Counted from the stretch's first letter, positions 1-7,100 are shown. The stretch is DNA of 7,227 bases from Clostridia bacterium (GCA_012515365.1 JAAYYM010000185.1:1-7227), one strand, 5' to 3'. The notes: generated by a model not told the origin, from the sequence alone. Numbers and translations are program-made.

Positions 1-1565
1 GCAGCTGCAGCAGCTACGATAGGAGACGCCTGTGAAGTGCCTGCCATACTCAAATAGGTATTAACCTTACCCTCTCTAACATGTCCACTTGCCCAGTTTC
101 TCTCAGCCCGAATATAGCCTGGTTGAGTTAAATCAGGGTTGATATCTCCACCTGGCGCAGAAATATCTACGTGTGGTCCGTAATTAGAGAAATTTGATTT
201 TTGATACTCTGAATTCACAGAGCCAACGCTGACAACGCCATCAATACATGCCGGACAGATATCGCCATCCGTGGAGCCATTTCCGGCAGCAGCTACAACA
301 ACGATGCCATTCTGTCTCGCTTTTTTAATTGGTTCCTGATAGATAGAAGAATACTTTTCATCACCGATACTCATATTCATAACACGAACATCGAATTCAT
401 CATCCGGATTGGACGCATAATTGATTGCAGCAATAACAGCTGCATCTGTTATGTCACCCTCTTCACCTGCTTCAGAAAGTCGAAGGGACATGATTTTAAC
501 TCCGGCAGCAACACCTCGTCCACCTTTATCATTTGCTTTATTTGCAATGATTCCGGCAACATTGCTTCCGTGTCCATTCTCATCCTCCGGTGTTACGCCG
601 TCAACCATCGCTTTGGCATCTACGATAACGCCTTCGAAGTCCTCATGTGCGGTATTGATACCAGAATCAAGAACAGCAACAACAATATCTCCTAATCTCT
701 CATTAATTCCGGTTTTCTTCGACTCTGCCGCCTTCCAGACATACTTGGAATTTACCAGTTCATGATAATACTGATAGTACTCTGACTGAGTTTTTGTATA
801 TGGATCTGTGAAGGATTCATTTGCCGGAGTCTCAGAAAGCAGACGTCTATAATAGTTTGGATAAACAGCAGGAAGCTGATTCGTCTGATCCGCTGCCGTA
901 TTCATGACTGCCTTTACTGTTTGTTCTTTAGGAATCAAAAGTACAGCAACGCCATTGTTAAAGCTTTTTACAGTAGCACCATAAGCCGCTGCTGCTTCTT
1001 CAGCCTGTTTACTGTCATCGCATAGATAAAGGACTTCGCCAGCTACATAATCAGTGCCTTCCTTAGCCTCTGCAACCGTTTTGATATCCGCAACCAGTTC
1101 ACGCTTCGCTAATACCTGCTCAGCTGATAATGTGCCTGCTAAAGGAAGCTCATTCTCAGAAATCACGTTTTCAGATACAGAAACATCTAGGGTTTCTGGG
1201 AGTTCCGTTACATCTGGAGTTTCCGGAATTTCGTTTTCTGAAATAGCTGGGGTTTCTGGTTCCTGTGGGGTCTCAGGGATCTCAGGGTTTACTGGAGTCA
1301 CTGGGGTCTGAGGATTCTGTGGGTCCTCTGGGTTCTCAGGAGACTGTGGATTCTGTATGTCCTCTGGGTTCTCAGGAGACTGTGGATTCTGTAAATCCTG
1401 TGGGTCCTCAGGGTTTGCCGGGGTAATCGTCTGATCATCAAGTGTCATCACCTGATTTGTCGAAAACGCCGGTGTTGCATAGGCTGCAGCCTCAACTGGA
1501 GCAATTCCAGTAACAAGCAAAGCTACAGACAAAAATAGGGATAGAAATTTCATCTTCTTTTGCAT
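1..1565 (-). CDS. Secreted subtilisin-like (S8) serine protease, C-terminus cut off by window edge
   Basis: This is an extracellular serine endopeptidase of the subtilisin (S8) family; its substrate is unknown. Residues 1-30 are a signal peptide (KK-rich start, hydrophobic core, AxA-type cleavage near VEA/AYA). Residues 47-140 are a Pro/Glu/Asn/Gln-rich linker. Residues 145-225 resemble an I9-like inhibitory propeptide (YVAGEVLYL, then a GVAVLLIP strand). The catalytic domain starts near 255. The triad is Asp300 (AVLDSGIN), His332 (NGHGSNVAG) and Ser511 (GTSQASP); the oxyanion Asn is 429 (AAAGNGS). A CPAC pair follows at 437-440. The serine loop has Gln where GTSMASP is usual. The start is ATG at 1563-1565 because AGAGAGG ends 6 nt upstream; Met5 would be too far away. 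The gene is divergent from the YczE-type gene. All residues visible are compatible with an active enzyme, but the end of the catalytic domain and any C-terminal anchor are outside the window. Family assignment is near certain; substrate and surface attachment are not. Confidence 0.95.
   Translation of the reverse strand, partial: MQKKMKFLSLFLSVALLVTGIAPVEAAAYATPAFSTNQVMTLDDQTITPANPEDPQDLQNPQSPENPEDIQNPQSPENPEDPQNPQTPVTPVNPEIPETPQEPETPAISENEIPETPDVTELPETLDVSVSENVISENELPLAGTLSAEQVLAKRELVADIKTVAEAKEGTDYVAGEVLYLCDDSKQAEEAAAAYGATVKSFNNGVAVLLIPKEQTVKAVMNTAADQTNQLPAVYPNYYRRLLSETPANESFTDPYTKTQSEYYQYYHELVNSKYVWKAAESKKTGINERLGDIVVAVLDSGINTAHEDFEGVIVDAKAMVDGVTPEDENGHGSNVAGIIANKANDKGGRGVAAGVKIMSLRLSEAGEEGDITDAAVIAAINYASNPDDEFDVRVMNMSIGDEKYSSIYQEPIKKARQNGIVVVAAAGNGSTDGDICPACIDGVVSVGSVNSEYQKSNFSNYGPHVDISAPGGDINPDLTQPGYIRAERNWASGHVREGKVNTYLSMAGTSQASPIVAAAA
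1324..1395 (-). repeat. Two tandem 36-bp repeats in the Pro/Glu-rich linker of the protease
   Basis: Copies at 1324-1359 and 1360-1395 differ at only two bases, in the last few positions. Each encodes 12 residues of the type QNPQSPENPED plus one variable residue. Degenerate partial copies flank them: 1312-1323 on one side, and 1396 to about 1413 on the other. The unit is a multiple of three, so copy number can change without breaking the reading frame. The encoded segment is proline- and acid-rich and is probably an extended, unstructured spacer. Confidence 0.9.
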
Positions 1566-1621
1566 ATTCAACCTCTCTTCTTTGACTAATAATGTCGAAA
1601 TTTTTGAAATTTTCTGATCAT

Positions 1622-1650
1622 ATTTTATCACGAATAAGAACGTTTGTAGA
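1622..1650 (-). promoter_or_regulatory. Predicted promoter of the S8 protease (extended -10)
   Basis: Read on the minus strand, -35 TCTACA (1645-1650) is 17 bp from -10 TAAAAT (1622-1627). The -10 is preceded by TG one base away (TGATAAAAT), the extended -10 pattern. Transcription would start near 1615, giving a leader of about 50 nt before the ATG at 1565. The -10 matches consensus at 5 of 6 and the -35 at 4 of 6. It is predicted from sequence only. Confidence 0.55.
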
Positions 1651-1695
1651 TAGAAGTTTTGGTATTTTTATGTTATTTATCTAATAAAGCTACAC

Positions 1696-1724
1696 TTGAC
1701 CAATGTCAGACAAGCGACTAAAAT
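1696..1724 (+). promoter_or_regulatory. Predicted sigma-A-type promoter of the YczE-like gene
   Basis: TTGACC (1696-1701) and TAAAAT (1719-1724) are separated by exactly 17 bp, a near-consensus housekeeping promoter. Transcription would begin near 1731, leaving a leader of about 30 nt with AGAAAGGA just before the ATG at 1762. The TTG of this -35 box is in frame with the gene and could be mistaken for a start codon; the promoter reading argues against that. Confidence 0.75.
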
Positions 1725-1761
1725 AAATTTAGTAAATATGAATCAAGAAAGGATTTTTACA

Positions 1762-2388
1762 ATGAAAGATGAATTATTTAAAAAACGAGTTTTCATGGCA
1801 CTTACGGGCGTACTGATTGCAGGGATATCTGTTGGTTTGTTCAGACGATCTGCATTTGGCACTGATCCATTTCAAGTGTTAGTCAGTGGCATCAGTAATC
1901 AGATAACGATTGTGGGATTTGGTACTTTATATATGGTCATTAATCTATTAATGTTAGTTGCCATATTCTTCTTAGACAAACATTACATAGGGATTGCAAC
2001 CTTTATCAATATTTTCCTGCTTGGTTATGTCGTTGAGTTTTCTGATCGTATTGTAGGACAGATCATTGGCGATTCACCTAGTATGCTGGTTCGTATTATT
2101 TTGCTGATTGCAGGTGTTGTAATTCTCTGCTTTGCATCCGCCGTTTATTTTACTGCTGATCTCGGTGTATCCACCTACGACGCAGTATCACTGATTATGA
2201 CAGATAAAAAGCTTGGCAAATTCAAATATCTGCGCATTGCATCTGACTTGTTCTGCGTTCTTGTTGGATTTTTGCTAGGAGGCATTGTCGGTGTCGGTAC
2301 TCTGGTCACAGCCTTCTTTATGGGGCCTTTGATTGATTTCTTCAACACAAAAATTGCACAGCCATTTTTGTATGGGAAAAAGAATTAA
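1762..2388 (+). CDS. YczE/DUF6198-type integral membrane protein
   Basis: This 208-aa polytopic membrane protein belongs to the YczE/YitT-like group of Firmicute proteins. The biochemical function of the family is not established; B. amyloliquefaciens YczE has been linked genetically to lipopeptide production, which need not apply here. About six hydrophobic helices are visible, near residues 8-28, 50-71, 77-97, 109-131, 157-175 and 178-196. Two related motifs follow the first helix of each half: FGTDPF (32-37) and LGVSTYDA (134-141), suggesting an internal two-fold repeat. The start is ATG 1762 because AGAAAGGA (1746-1753) lies 8 nt before it. The in-frame TTG at 1696 is the -35 box, and the in-frame ATG at 1738 would be only a few bases from the predicted transcription start. 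The stop overlaps that of the convergent MFS-GH2 gene. No partner gene is adjacent on the same strand, so its role cannot be inferred from context. Confidence 0.88.
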   Translation: MKDELFKKRVFMALTGVLIAGISVGLFRRSAFGTDPFQVLVSGISNQITIVGFGTLYMVINLLMLVAIFFLDKHYIGIATFINIFLLGYVVEFSDRIVGQIIGDSPSMLVRIILLIAGVVILCFASAVYFTADLGVSTYDAVSLIMTDKKLGKFKYLRIASDLFCVLVGFLLGGIVGVGTLVTAFFMGPLIDFFNTKIAQPFLYGKKN

Positions 2389-5300
2389 GACTTCCAGGTT
2401 TCAAAAATCAGTTTTGCAATCTCCTGCATCTTTTTTTCATCAACCTTTAATTCTTTTCGATCATAAGTCAGGAATCCATTTGTCTCATCCTCCACATCAC
2501 TGAGCTGTGTGTAAATGCTTCCATTGATTCCTGCCTTAAGATTCGGAATGATTTCTTCTTTATATAACCGGCTGATTGCATCAGTCAGAGCTTCTTTACT
2601 ATCATAATCTCCATATCCATAGACTCCATGCACACTATAGGAGCGCGCCAAAATCTTATGAGAATAACCACCGAATTCAGAAATGATAATCGGTTTCTCT
2701 GTCGGCTCCAGAATCACAGGATGAAAATAAACATGTAAACTAAGCACATCACTGCTCTTCTGCTTAAACCATCCTGAAGTAGCATCCCACACTCTGGTAG
2801 AATCAATTGTTCGTAAATGGTCGCAGATGCGGTCACTTTCATATTGTCCCCAGCCCTCATTGAATAGCGTATAATAGCAGATGCATGGAAAATGATACAG
2901 ATAATTCAGTGTATCTTCACAATGCTTTTCAAAAAAAGCCTTTGCCTCCGGTTTTCTGCGAATCTTTAGATCATTACGTCTTAAACGCTGCAGAGTTGGT
3001 AATACAGTATCATTAAAAAATGAGTATTCTGAATTGTTCACCATATCTTGAAACACGATCATACCAAGTCTGTCACAGGCATAATAAAATGCTGCAGGTT
3101 CAATTTTAATATGTTTTCTCAGGGTATTAAATCCCAGTCGTTTCATATTCAGAATATCATCTTCATAGCACTTCATTGAACGCGGCGTATAAATGCCATC
3201 ACTGAAATATCCCTGATCAAGCACTCCATGAAAATAATATGGTTTTTCATTCAAACAAATTCTGTTTTGATTCTCAACCTTCTCGATTGTGACTGTTCTC
3301 AGTGCAAAATAAGAAGTAATAAAATCCTCACCCATCTGTATCGTAAACTCATATAAATATGGCTGTTCCGGTGTCCAATTGACCGGATTTTCAATAGAAA
3401 CACTGATACTGTCTTCTGTAAAAGAATCCTTCACATGACCGTATGGTGTCGTGATACACAGATGTTTCATGAGTTTCTCATTACCCATTGTTTCTAGTTT
3501 GATTTCTACCGAATCTAATGACGGCGTGACGTACAGTCCACTTATATAAGCGTCCGGTACACTCTCAATCCACACACTCTGCCAGATACCTGATACCGGC
3601 GTATACCACATTCCGCCTCGCTTTTTGCACTGCTTTCCATACGGATAAATCGTCGACAGATTATCTGTCACTTCGACTAATAATTCATTTTCATCGTTCA
3701 GCCATTTCGTGATCTCAATCGAAAAAGGAAGATATCCACCTTTATTTTCATAGATCCGCTCCCCATTCAGATAGATCACGGATACCTGATCCACTGCTCC
3801 AAAATGCAGGATCACTCTGTCTTTAACAAATCCTTTGGGAAGAGAAAACTTCTTATGATACCAAAAATGTGAGTTCACTCTTGGATTCTTTCTCATCCCA
3901 TGATGCGTAAAACGCATATCATAATTTGATAAATATGCCTGTGGAGGATAAGGTACAAGGATAGTCTGATTCCACTCTTTTGGAGGCTCTTTAGAGGCAT
4001 CCATTTTGATATCCCATATTCCATTCAGAGAATAAAAAGAATCACGACGCAGCTGTGGTCTGGGATATTGATCATGATCTGTCGGCAATTCCACTTCATA
4101 CTGATCCATATGCAGATCCCTGTGCTCATTCTTGATCATTTCAAAAATATAATGAAGGAACAAAAACAACAGTCCGGCGACAATAAATGCTGCCAGATAA
4201 ATATTGGCACTTGGCAAAAAGGAAGTTGTTCCATCGTTATTCACTATCTCTTTCGCATTTTGAAGTACACCTGCACCGATGGCAGGTCCAATAATCCCTG
4301 GGATAAATACCTGTGCGAACATGCGAAGTCCCTGAAAAAGACCTGCTTTGTCCTTTGGAATATGATCCTTGATCATAGCTCCAAACACAGCCATTCCAGT
4401 TAAATATCCTGTCATCATAAGCAAAGAGCCAATAAAGACAGGAGCTGTACTTCTTCCAAAAAACAGCAGCACATAACCCGCCATCAAGGAAATCAGAACG
4501 GGAATCACAGACATTCTAAATTGAAGCCGATCATACACTCTGCCATAAAATGCTGTGATGACGGATGCAAGAATGATAGCTGGCGCCATGATCAATACAT
4601 AATTGTCCATGCCCAGTGTTTTTTCATAATACAGAATCAAATATGGCATGAAAATCTGAATGGAAATACCGAACACAGAAAATGCGCCTAATACAAGATA
4701 AAGCAGTTTGTTTTCCAAAATCACACTCTTTTTGAAGCCATATAAAATATTCGCAAAATACGGTTGATTGTTTTTAACCGTCAGCTTCTTTTCATCAATC
4801 AAAAAGAATCCGAGTAATCCAATGATGATCACTGCAATACCAATGATCAGATAAATAGTCACCCATGAGCTCGCATGATCCAGATCAAACGACATAAATC
4901 CACCGAAAACAACAAGAATTGCAAGGAGTGGCATCATAGAATTGATTCCCTCGATCGCACCGCGGTTACTGTCATCCCCCATATCGGTCAGCCACGCATT
5001 AAAACAGGCATCATTTGCACTTGATCCAAAAAAAGTCATAACACAATCCATGATAATAACAAGCGTAACGCCAACAGAAAGTGCCAGTGTTGCATCTCCT
5101 ACAATCTTCGTGATCAGATCAAGCCTTAATAATGCAAAACATAAAATCGATATTCCCCAGAAAATATATCCGAGACAGATAATCAGTTTTCGCTTTCCTA
5201 TTTTATCCGACAAGGCTCCGATCAGCAAAGTCGTCAATGTAGCTGCTATAGCACTTGCTGACACCATCATTGAAATCTGAGCAGCAGATGCATGAAACAT

Positions 5301-5411
5301 TTTATAGATAAACACATTAAAGTACATATTTTCTACGATCCATGCAATCTGTCCAGTCAGACTAAAAATCACAAGCCCCACCCAGAATTTTTTTGATAGT
5401 TTTGTTTTCAT
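2385..5411 (-). CDS. MFS sugar transporter fused to a family 2 glycoside hydrolase
   Basis: One continuous 1008-codon frame encodes two complete proteins. Residues 1-424 form a 12-helix MFS carrier. Motif A (GALSDKIGKRK, 65-75) lies between helices 2 and 3. The QIAWIVEN, SANDACFNAW and IPKDKAGLFQG segments resemble GPH/SLC45-like sugar carriers. A polar linker (425-449) leads to GH2: sugar-binding jelly roll from PRPQLRRD (450) to about 620, Ig-like sandwich to about 712, TIM barrel (LDQGYFSDGIYT, 731-742) to 1008. The acid/base is Glu852 (LFNEGWGQ) and the nucleophile Glu912 (ISEFGG). No Asn-x-Lys glucuronide motif is seen near the C-terminus, so a beta-galactoside, glucoside or related glycoside is likelier than a glucuronide. 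There is no signal peptide, so the enzyme should face the cytoplasm. The start is ATG 5411, 8 nt after a perfect AGGTGA (5420-5425). A longer frame from GTG 5450 would add 13 residues but has weaker support. Domain calls are firm; substrate and coupling are inferred. Confidence 0.93.
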   Translation of the reverse strand: MKTKLSKKFWVGLVIFSLTGQIAWIVENMYFNVFIYKMFHASAAQISMMVSASAIAATLTTLLIGALSDKIGKRKLIICLGYIFWGISILCFALLRLDLITKIVGDATLALSVGVTLVIIMDCVMTFFGSSANDACFNAWLTDMGDDSNRGAIEGINSMMPLLAILVVFGGFMSFDLDHASSWVTIYLIIGIAVIIIGLLGFFLIDEKKLTVKNNQPYFANILYGFKKSVILENKLLYLVLGAFSVFGISIQIFMPYLILYYEKTLGMDNYVLIMAPAIILASVITAFYGRVYDRLQFRMSVIPVLISLMAGYVLLFFGRSTAPVFIGSLLMMTGYLTGMAVFGAMIKDHIPKDKAGLFQGLRMFAQVFIPGIIGPAIGAGVLQNAKEIVNNDGTTSFLPSANIYLAAFIVAGLLFLFLHYIFEMIKNEHRDLHMDQYEVELPTDHDQYPRPQLRRDSFYSLNGIWDIKMDASKEPPKEWNQTILVPYPPQAYLSNYDMRFTHHGMRKNPRVNSHFWYHKKFSLPKGFVKDRVILHFGAVDQVSVIYLNGERIYENKGGYLPFSIEITKWLNDENELLVEVTDNLSTIYPYGKQCKKRGGMWYTPVSGIWQSVWIESVPDAYISGLYVTPSLDSVEIKLETMGNEKLMKHLCITTPYGHVKDSFTEDSISVSIENPVNWTPEQPYLYEFTIQMGEDFITSYFALRTVTIEKVENQNRICLNEKPYYFHGVLDQGYFSDGIYTPRSMKCYEDDILNMKRLGFNTLRKHIKIEPAAFYYACDRLGMIVFQDMVNNSEYSFFNDTVLPTLQRLRRNDLKIRRKPEAKAFFEKHCEDTLNYLYHFPCICYYTLFNEGWGQYESDRICDHLRTIDSTRVWDATSGWFKQKSSDVLSLHVYFHPVILEPTEKPIIISEFGGYSHKILARSYSVHGVYGYGDYDSKEALTDAISRLYKEEIIPNLKAGINGSIYTQLSDVEDETNGFLTYDRKELKVDEKKMQEIAKLIFETWKS
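4107..4121 (-). promoter_or_regulatory. Possible internal ribosome binding site and start for a free GH2 domain
   Basis: On the minus strand AGGGA (4117-4121) stands 7 nt before an in-frame ATG (4107-4109, Met435 of the fusion). That is the boundary between transporter and hydrolase, 15 residues before PRPQL. It could allow synthesis of a separate soluble GH2 of 574 residues, or be a relic of an earlier two-gene arrangement. AGGGA motifs also occur by chance, so this is suggestive only. Confidence 0.35.
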
Positions 5412-5419
5412 AAATCTCT

Positions 5420-5425
5420 TCACCT
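5420..5425 (-). promoter_or_regulatory. Shine-Dalgarno AGGTGA that fixes the start of the MFS-GH2 gene
   Basis: AGGTGA is a perfect match to the 16S rRNA anti-Shine-Dalgarno and lies 8 nt before the ATG at 5411. This favours Met at 5411 over the GTG at 5450, which has only AGGA 5 nt upstream and would add 13 residues unlike an MFS N-terminus. No convincing -35/-10 pair was found between this site and the helicase stop. Confidence 0.8.
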
Positions 5426-5453
5426 CTGTTATGACATTGTTCCAAATCACAAA

Positions 5454-5499
5454 TTTCCTGCAGGAGCCAAGGATCTTTGCCCTCGGCTCTTGCAGGAAA
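5454..5499 (-). terminator. Long hairpin between the helicase and MFS-GH2 genes, probable weak terminator or attenuator
   Basis: Arms 5454-5468 and 5485-5499 pair over 15 bp with a single G/T-type mismatch (CCTGCAGGAGCC against GGCTCTTGCAGG in the core). They enclose a 16-nt loop. On the minus strand the stem is followed by TTTGTGATTT, a short interrupted U tract, which is weaker than a classic intrinsic terminator. It begins two bases after the helicase stop codon, as expected for the end of that transcript. Partial read-through could supply mRNA for the downstream fusion gene. Confidence 0.65.
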
Positions 5500-5501
5500 A
5501 C

Positions 5502-7100
5502 TTATAGTATCTTCTTGCTGCGCTTCTCTTTGTTTAAATCATATTTGCGTCCGTCTTTGCGTCCATCCTTGTATCCATCTTTACGTTCTTTTTTCTCTCG
5601 CTGACCTCGTTCATCCTTATCTTTTCGATCATCCGGTCTGCGTTTTCTGTCATCCTGTCCACGTTTCCGCTCATCTTGACCGCGTTTTCTGTCTCCCTGT
5701 CCACGCTTTCTGTCATCACTGCCACGTTTTCTGTCGCCTGATCCGCGTTTTCTGTTATACAGCTCTTCTTTTTCTGCAATGGCATCATATTCCAAGTGAT
5801 CCGGCTGATCTCCCATCTGCAGCTTAAGGAAAGCTGCTGCCAACTCAAGTGCAGTGATATCCTCATCATTGATTGTACTTTCAATGATTCTTCTCATCGC
5901 TGACAAATCCTGATTTGCTATTGTTTCAACTACAGAAGACATGATCATATCTGTCTTTGCTGCTGCCACATTTTCTACTGTCGGTACAGAACGCACCTTG
6001 ATCTTCGTATGACAGACACGCTCAATATCTCTTATTTTATAGATCTCTTTTCCTACTACCAAGGTAAAAGAACGACCCTTTTTGCCGGCTCTGCCTGTCC
6101 TTCCGATACGATGTACATAATACTCAATATCTTGTGGAATATCATAGTTAAAAACTGCCTCCACATCATCCACATCGATACCACGCGCAGCTACATCTGT
6201 CGCAATCAGTATTTCCGTACTTCCGTTTCTAAAGGCATTCATAACCTTATCTCTTTGAAACTGTGAAAGATCTCCATGCAGTCCATCTGTAAAATATCCA
6301 CGGCCCTGCAGCTTTTCGCAAAGCTCATCCACCATACGTTTTGTATTACAAAAGATCAGAGAACGTTTTGGGTTATAATAATCCAATAATCTCGCGATTA
6401 CTTCCTCTTTATTTTGTCTGCGGACTTCATAATAGTACTGCTTTACGAGGGGAATCGTCAACTCCTTTTTAGCAACCTCGATTTTGACAACATCCGGCTT
6501 CTGAAATGTTCTCGTAATGTCCATAATTGCCTGTGGCATTGTAGCCGAAAATAGTGCTGTCTGATGCTCCTGTGGAATACCGGATAAGATTGTCTCAATA
6601 TCCTCACGGAATCCCATATTAAGCATTTCATCTGCTTCATCAAGGACAACCGTATGGATGTGATCCAGCTTAAGTGTATGGCGTCTCATATGGTCCATGA
6701 CACGTCCCGGTGTACCTACTACGATAGCAACTCCACTTTTTAGTGAACGGATCTGTTTTGTAATATCCTGGCCTCCATAAATTGGCAAAACCTTTACTCC
6801 ACTCAAATACTTTGCAAATCGTCTGATTTCCTCTGCAACCTGGATAGCCAGCTCTCTGGTCGGGCAGAGAACAATTGTCTGCGTCTCCTGTATCTGTGTA
6901 TCTGCATTCTGTAAAACAGGAATTCCAAATGCAGCTGTTTTCCCTGTTCCTGTCTGTGCCTGTCCGATGATGTCCTTGCCCTGCACCAGAACAGGGATTG
7001 CCTGCTCCTGAATGGGTGTCATCGATTCAAACCCCATTTCTTCAACTGCACGGATGATTTCTTTTTTTAAACCTGTTTCTTCATACTTCATTGCTTCCAT
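5502..7100 (-). CDS. cshA: DEAD-box ATP-dependent RNA helicase, CshA/DeaD type
   Basis: This cytoplasmic ATP-dependent RNA helicase is of the class that acts in cold adaptation, ribosome assembly and mRNA turnover. All core motifs are intact in the 532-aa product: Q motif (GFESMTPIQ, 23-31), motif I (AQTGTGKT, 48-55), Ia (PTRELA, 80-85), Ib (TPGR, 130-133), II (DEAD, 154-157), III (SAT, 185-187), IV (LIFCNT, 248-253), V (ARGIDV, 305-310) and VI (HRIGRTGR, 330-337). Segments such as KVLPIYGGQDI and DEADEMLNMGF match Firmicute CshA closely. Residues 449-532 form a very basic, low-complexity tail with RKRG repeats, likely for RNA binding. The start is ATG 7100, with AGGAGA 5 nt upstream; Met4 would be too far away. 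The gene is followed by a hairpin and then the MFS-GH2 gene on the same strand. Helicase identity is certain; cshA versus another DEAD-box paralogue is a judgement from overall resemblance. Confidence 0.95.
   Translation of the reverse strand: MEAMKYEETGLKKEIIRAVEEMGFESMTPIQEQAIPVLVQGKDIIGQAQTGTGKTAAFGIPVLQNADTQIQETQTIVLCPTRELAIQVAEEIRRFAKYLSGVKVLPIYGGQDITKQIRSLKSGVAIVVGTPGRVMDHMRRHTLKLDHIHTVVLDEADEMLNMGFREDIETILSGIPQEHQTALFSATMPQAIMDITRTFQKPDVVKIEVAKKELTIPLVKQYYYEVRRQNKEEVIARLLDYYNPKRSLIFCNTKRMVDELCEKLQGRGYFTDGLHGDLSQFQRDKVMNAFRNGSTEILIATDVAARGIDVDDVEAVFNYDIPQDIEYYVHRIGRTGRAGKKGRSFTLVVGKEIYKIRDIERVCHTKIKVRSVPTVENVAAAKTDMIMSSVVETIANQDLSAMRRIIESTINDEDITALELAAAFLKLQMGDQPDHLEYDAIAEKEELYNRKRGSGDRKRGSDDRKRGQGDRKRGQDERKRGQDDRKRRPDDRKDKDERGQREKKERKDGYKDGRKDGRKYDLNKEKRSKKIL
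5620..5760 (-). repeat. 21-bp tandem repeats encoding the RKRG heptads of the helicase tail
   Basis: Units start at 5620 (degenerate), 5641, 5662, 5683, 5704, 5725 and 5746 (partial, 15 bp). Each encodes a seven-residue unit of the form DRKRGxx, where xx is SG, SD, QG or QD. The first protein copy begins with Asn449, and one copy has Glu for Asp. Because the unit is a multiple of three, every frame across the array stays open and yields repetitive spurious reading frames on both strands. Confidence 0.92.

Noticed and set aside
421..765. Plus-strand open frame opposite the protease
   Set aside because: It lies entirely antisense to the conserved S8 catalytic region, resembles no known family and has no plausible ribosome binding site. 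It is a shadow frame.
1054..1311. Plus-strand Ser/Gly/Val-rich open frame
   Set aside because: It is the complement of the Pro/Glu repeat linker; its repetitive composition comes from the repeat DNA.
2340..2440. Bidirectional terminator between the convergent genes
   Set aside because: Only 3-4 bp stems such as CCAT/ATGG were found, too short to support a terminator call.
4068..4403. Plus-strand open frame inside the MFS-GH2 gene
   Set aside because: It is antisense to the end of the transporter and the linker, with no recognisable domain.
2385..5411. Two separate genes (MFS and GH2) rather than a fusion
   Set aside because: The frame is continuous with no stop or frame change from 5411 to 2385. 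The two-gene reading is kept only as an alternative dependent on a sequencing error at the junction.
5412..5450. GTG start at 5450 for the fusion gene, and a TTGTGA/TCATAA imperfect palindrome as operator
   Set aside because: ATG 5411 has a far better ribosome binding site and a typical MFS N-terminus. The palindrome matches at only 7 of 12 positions per half, near chance level.
5477..5884. Open frames on both strands over the helicase tail, one Cys/His-rich and one Glu/Met/Asn-rich
   Set aside because: The 21-bp repeat unit keeps all frames open. The apparent Cys/His pattern is produced by the repeat and is not a zinc-binding protein.
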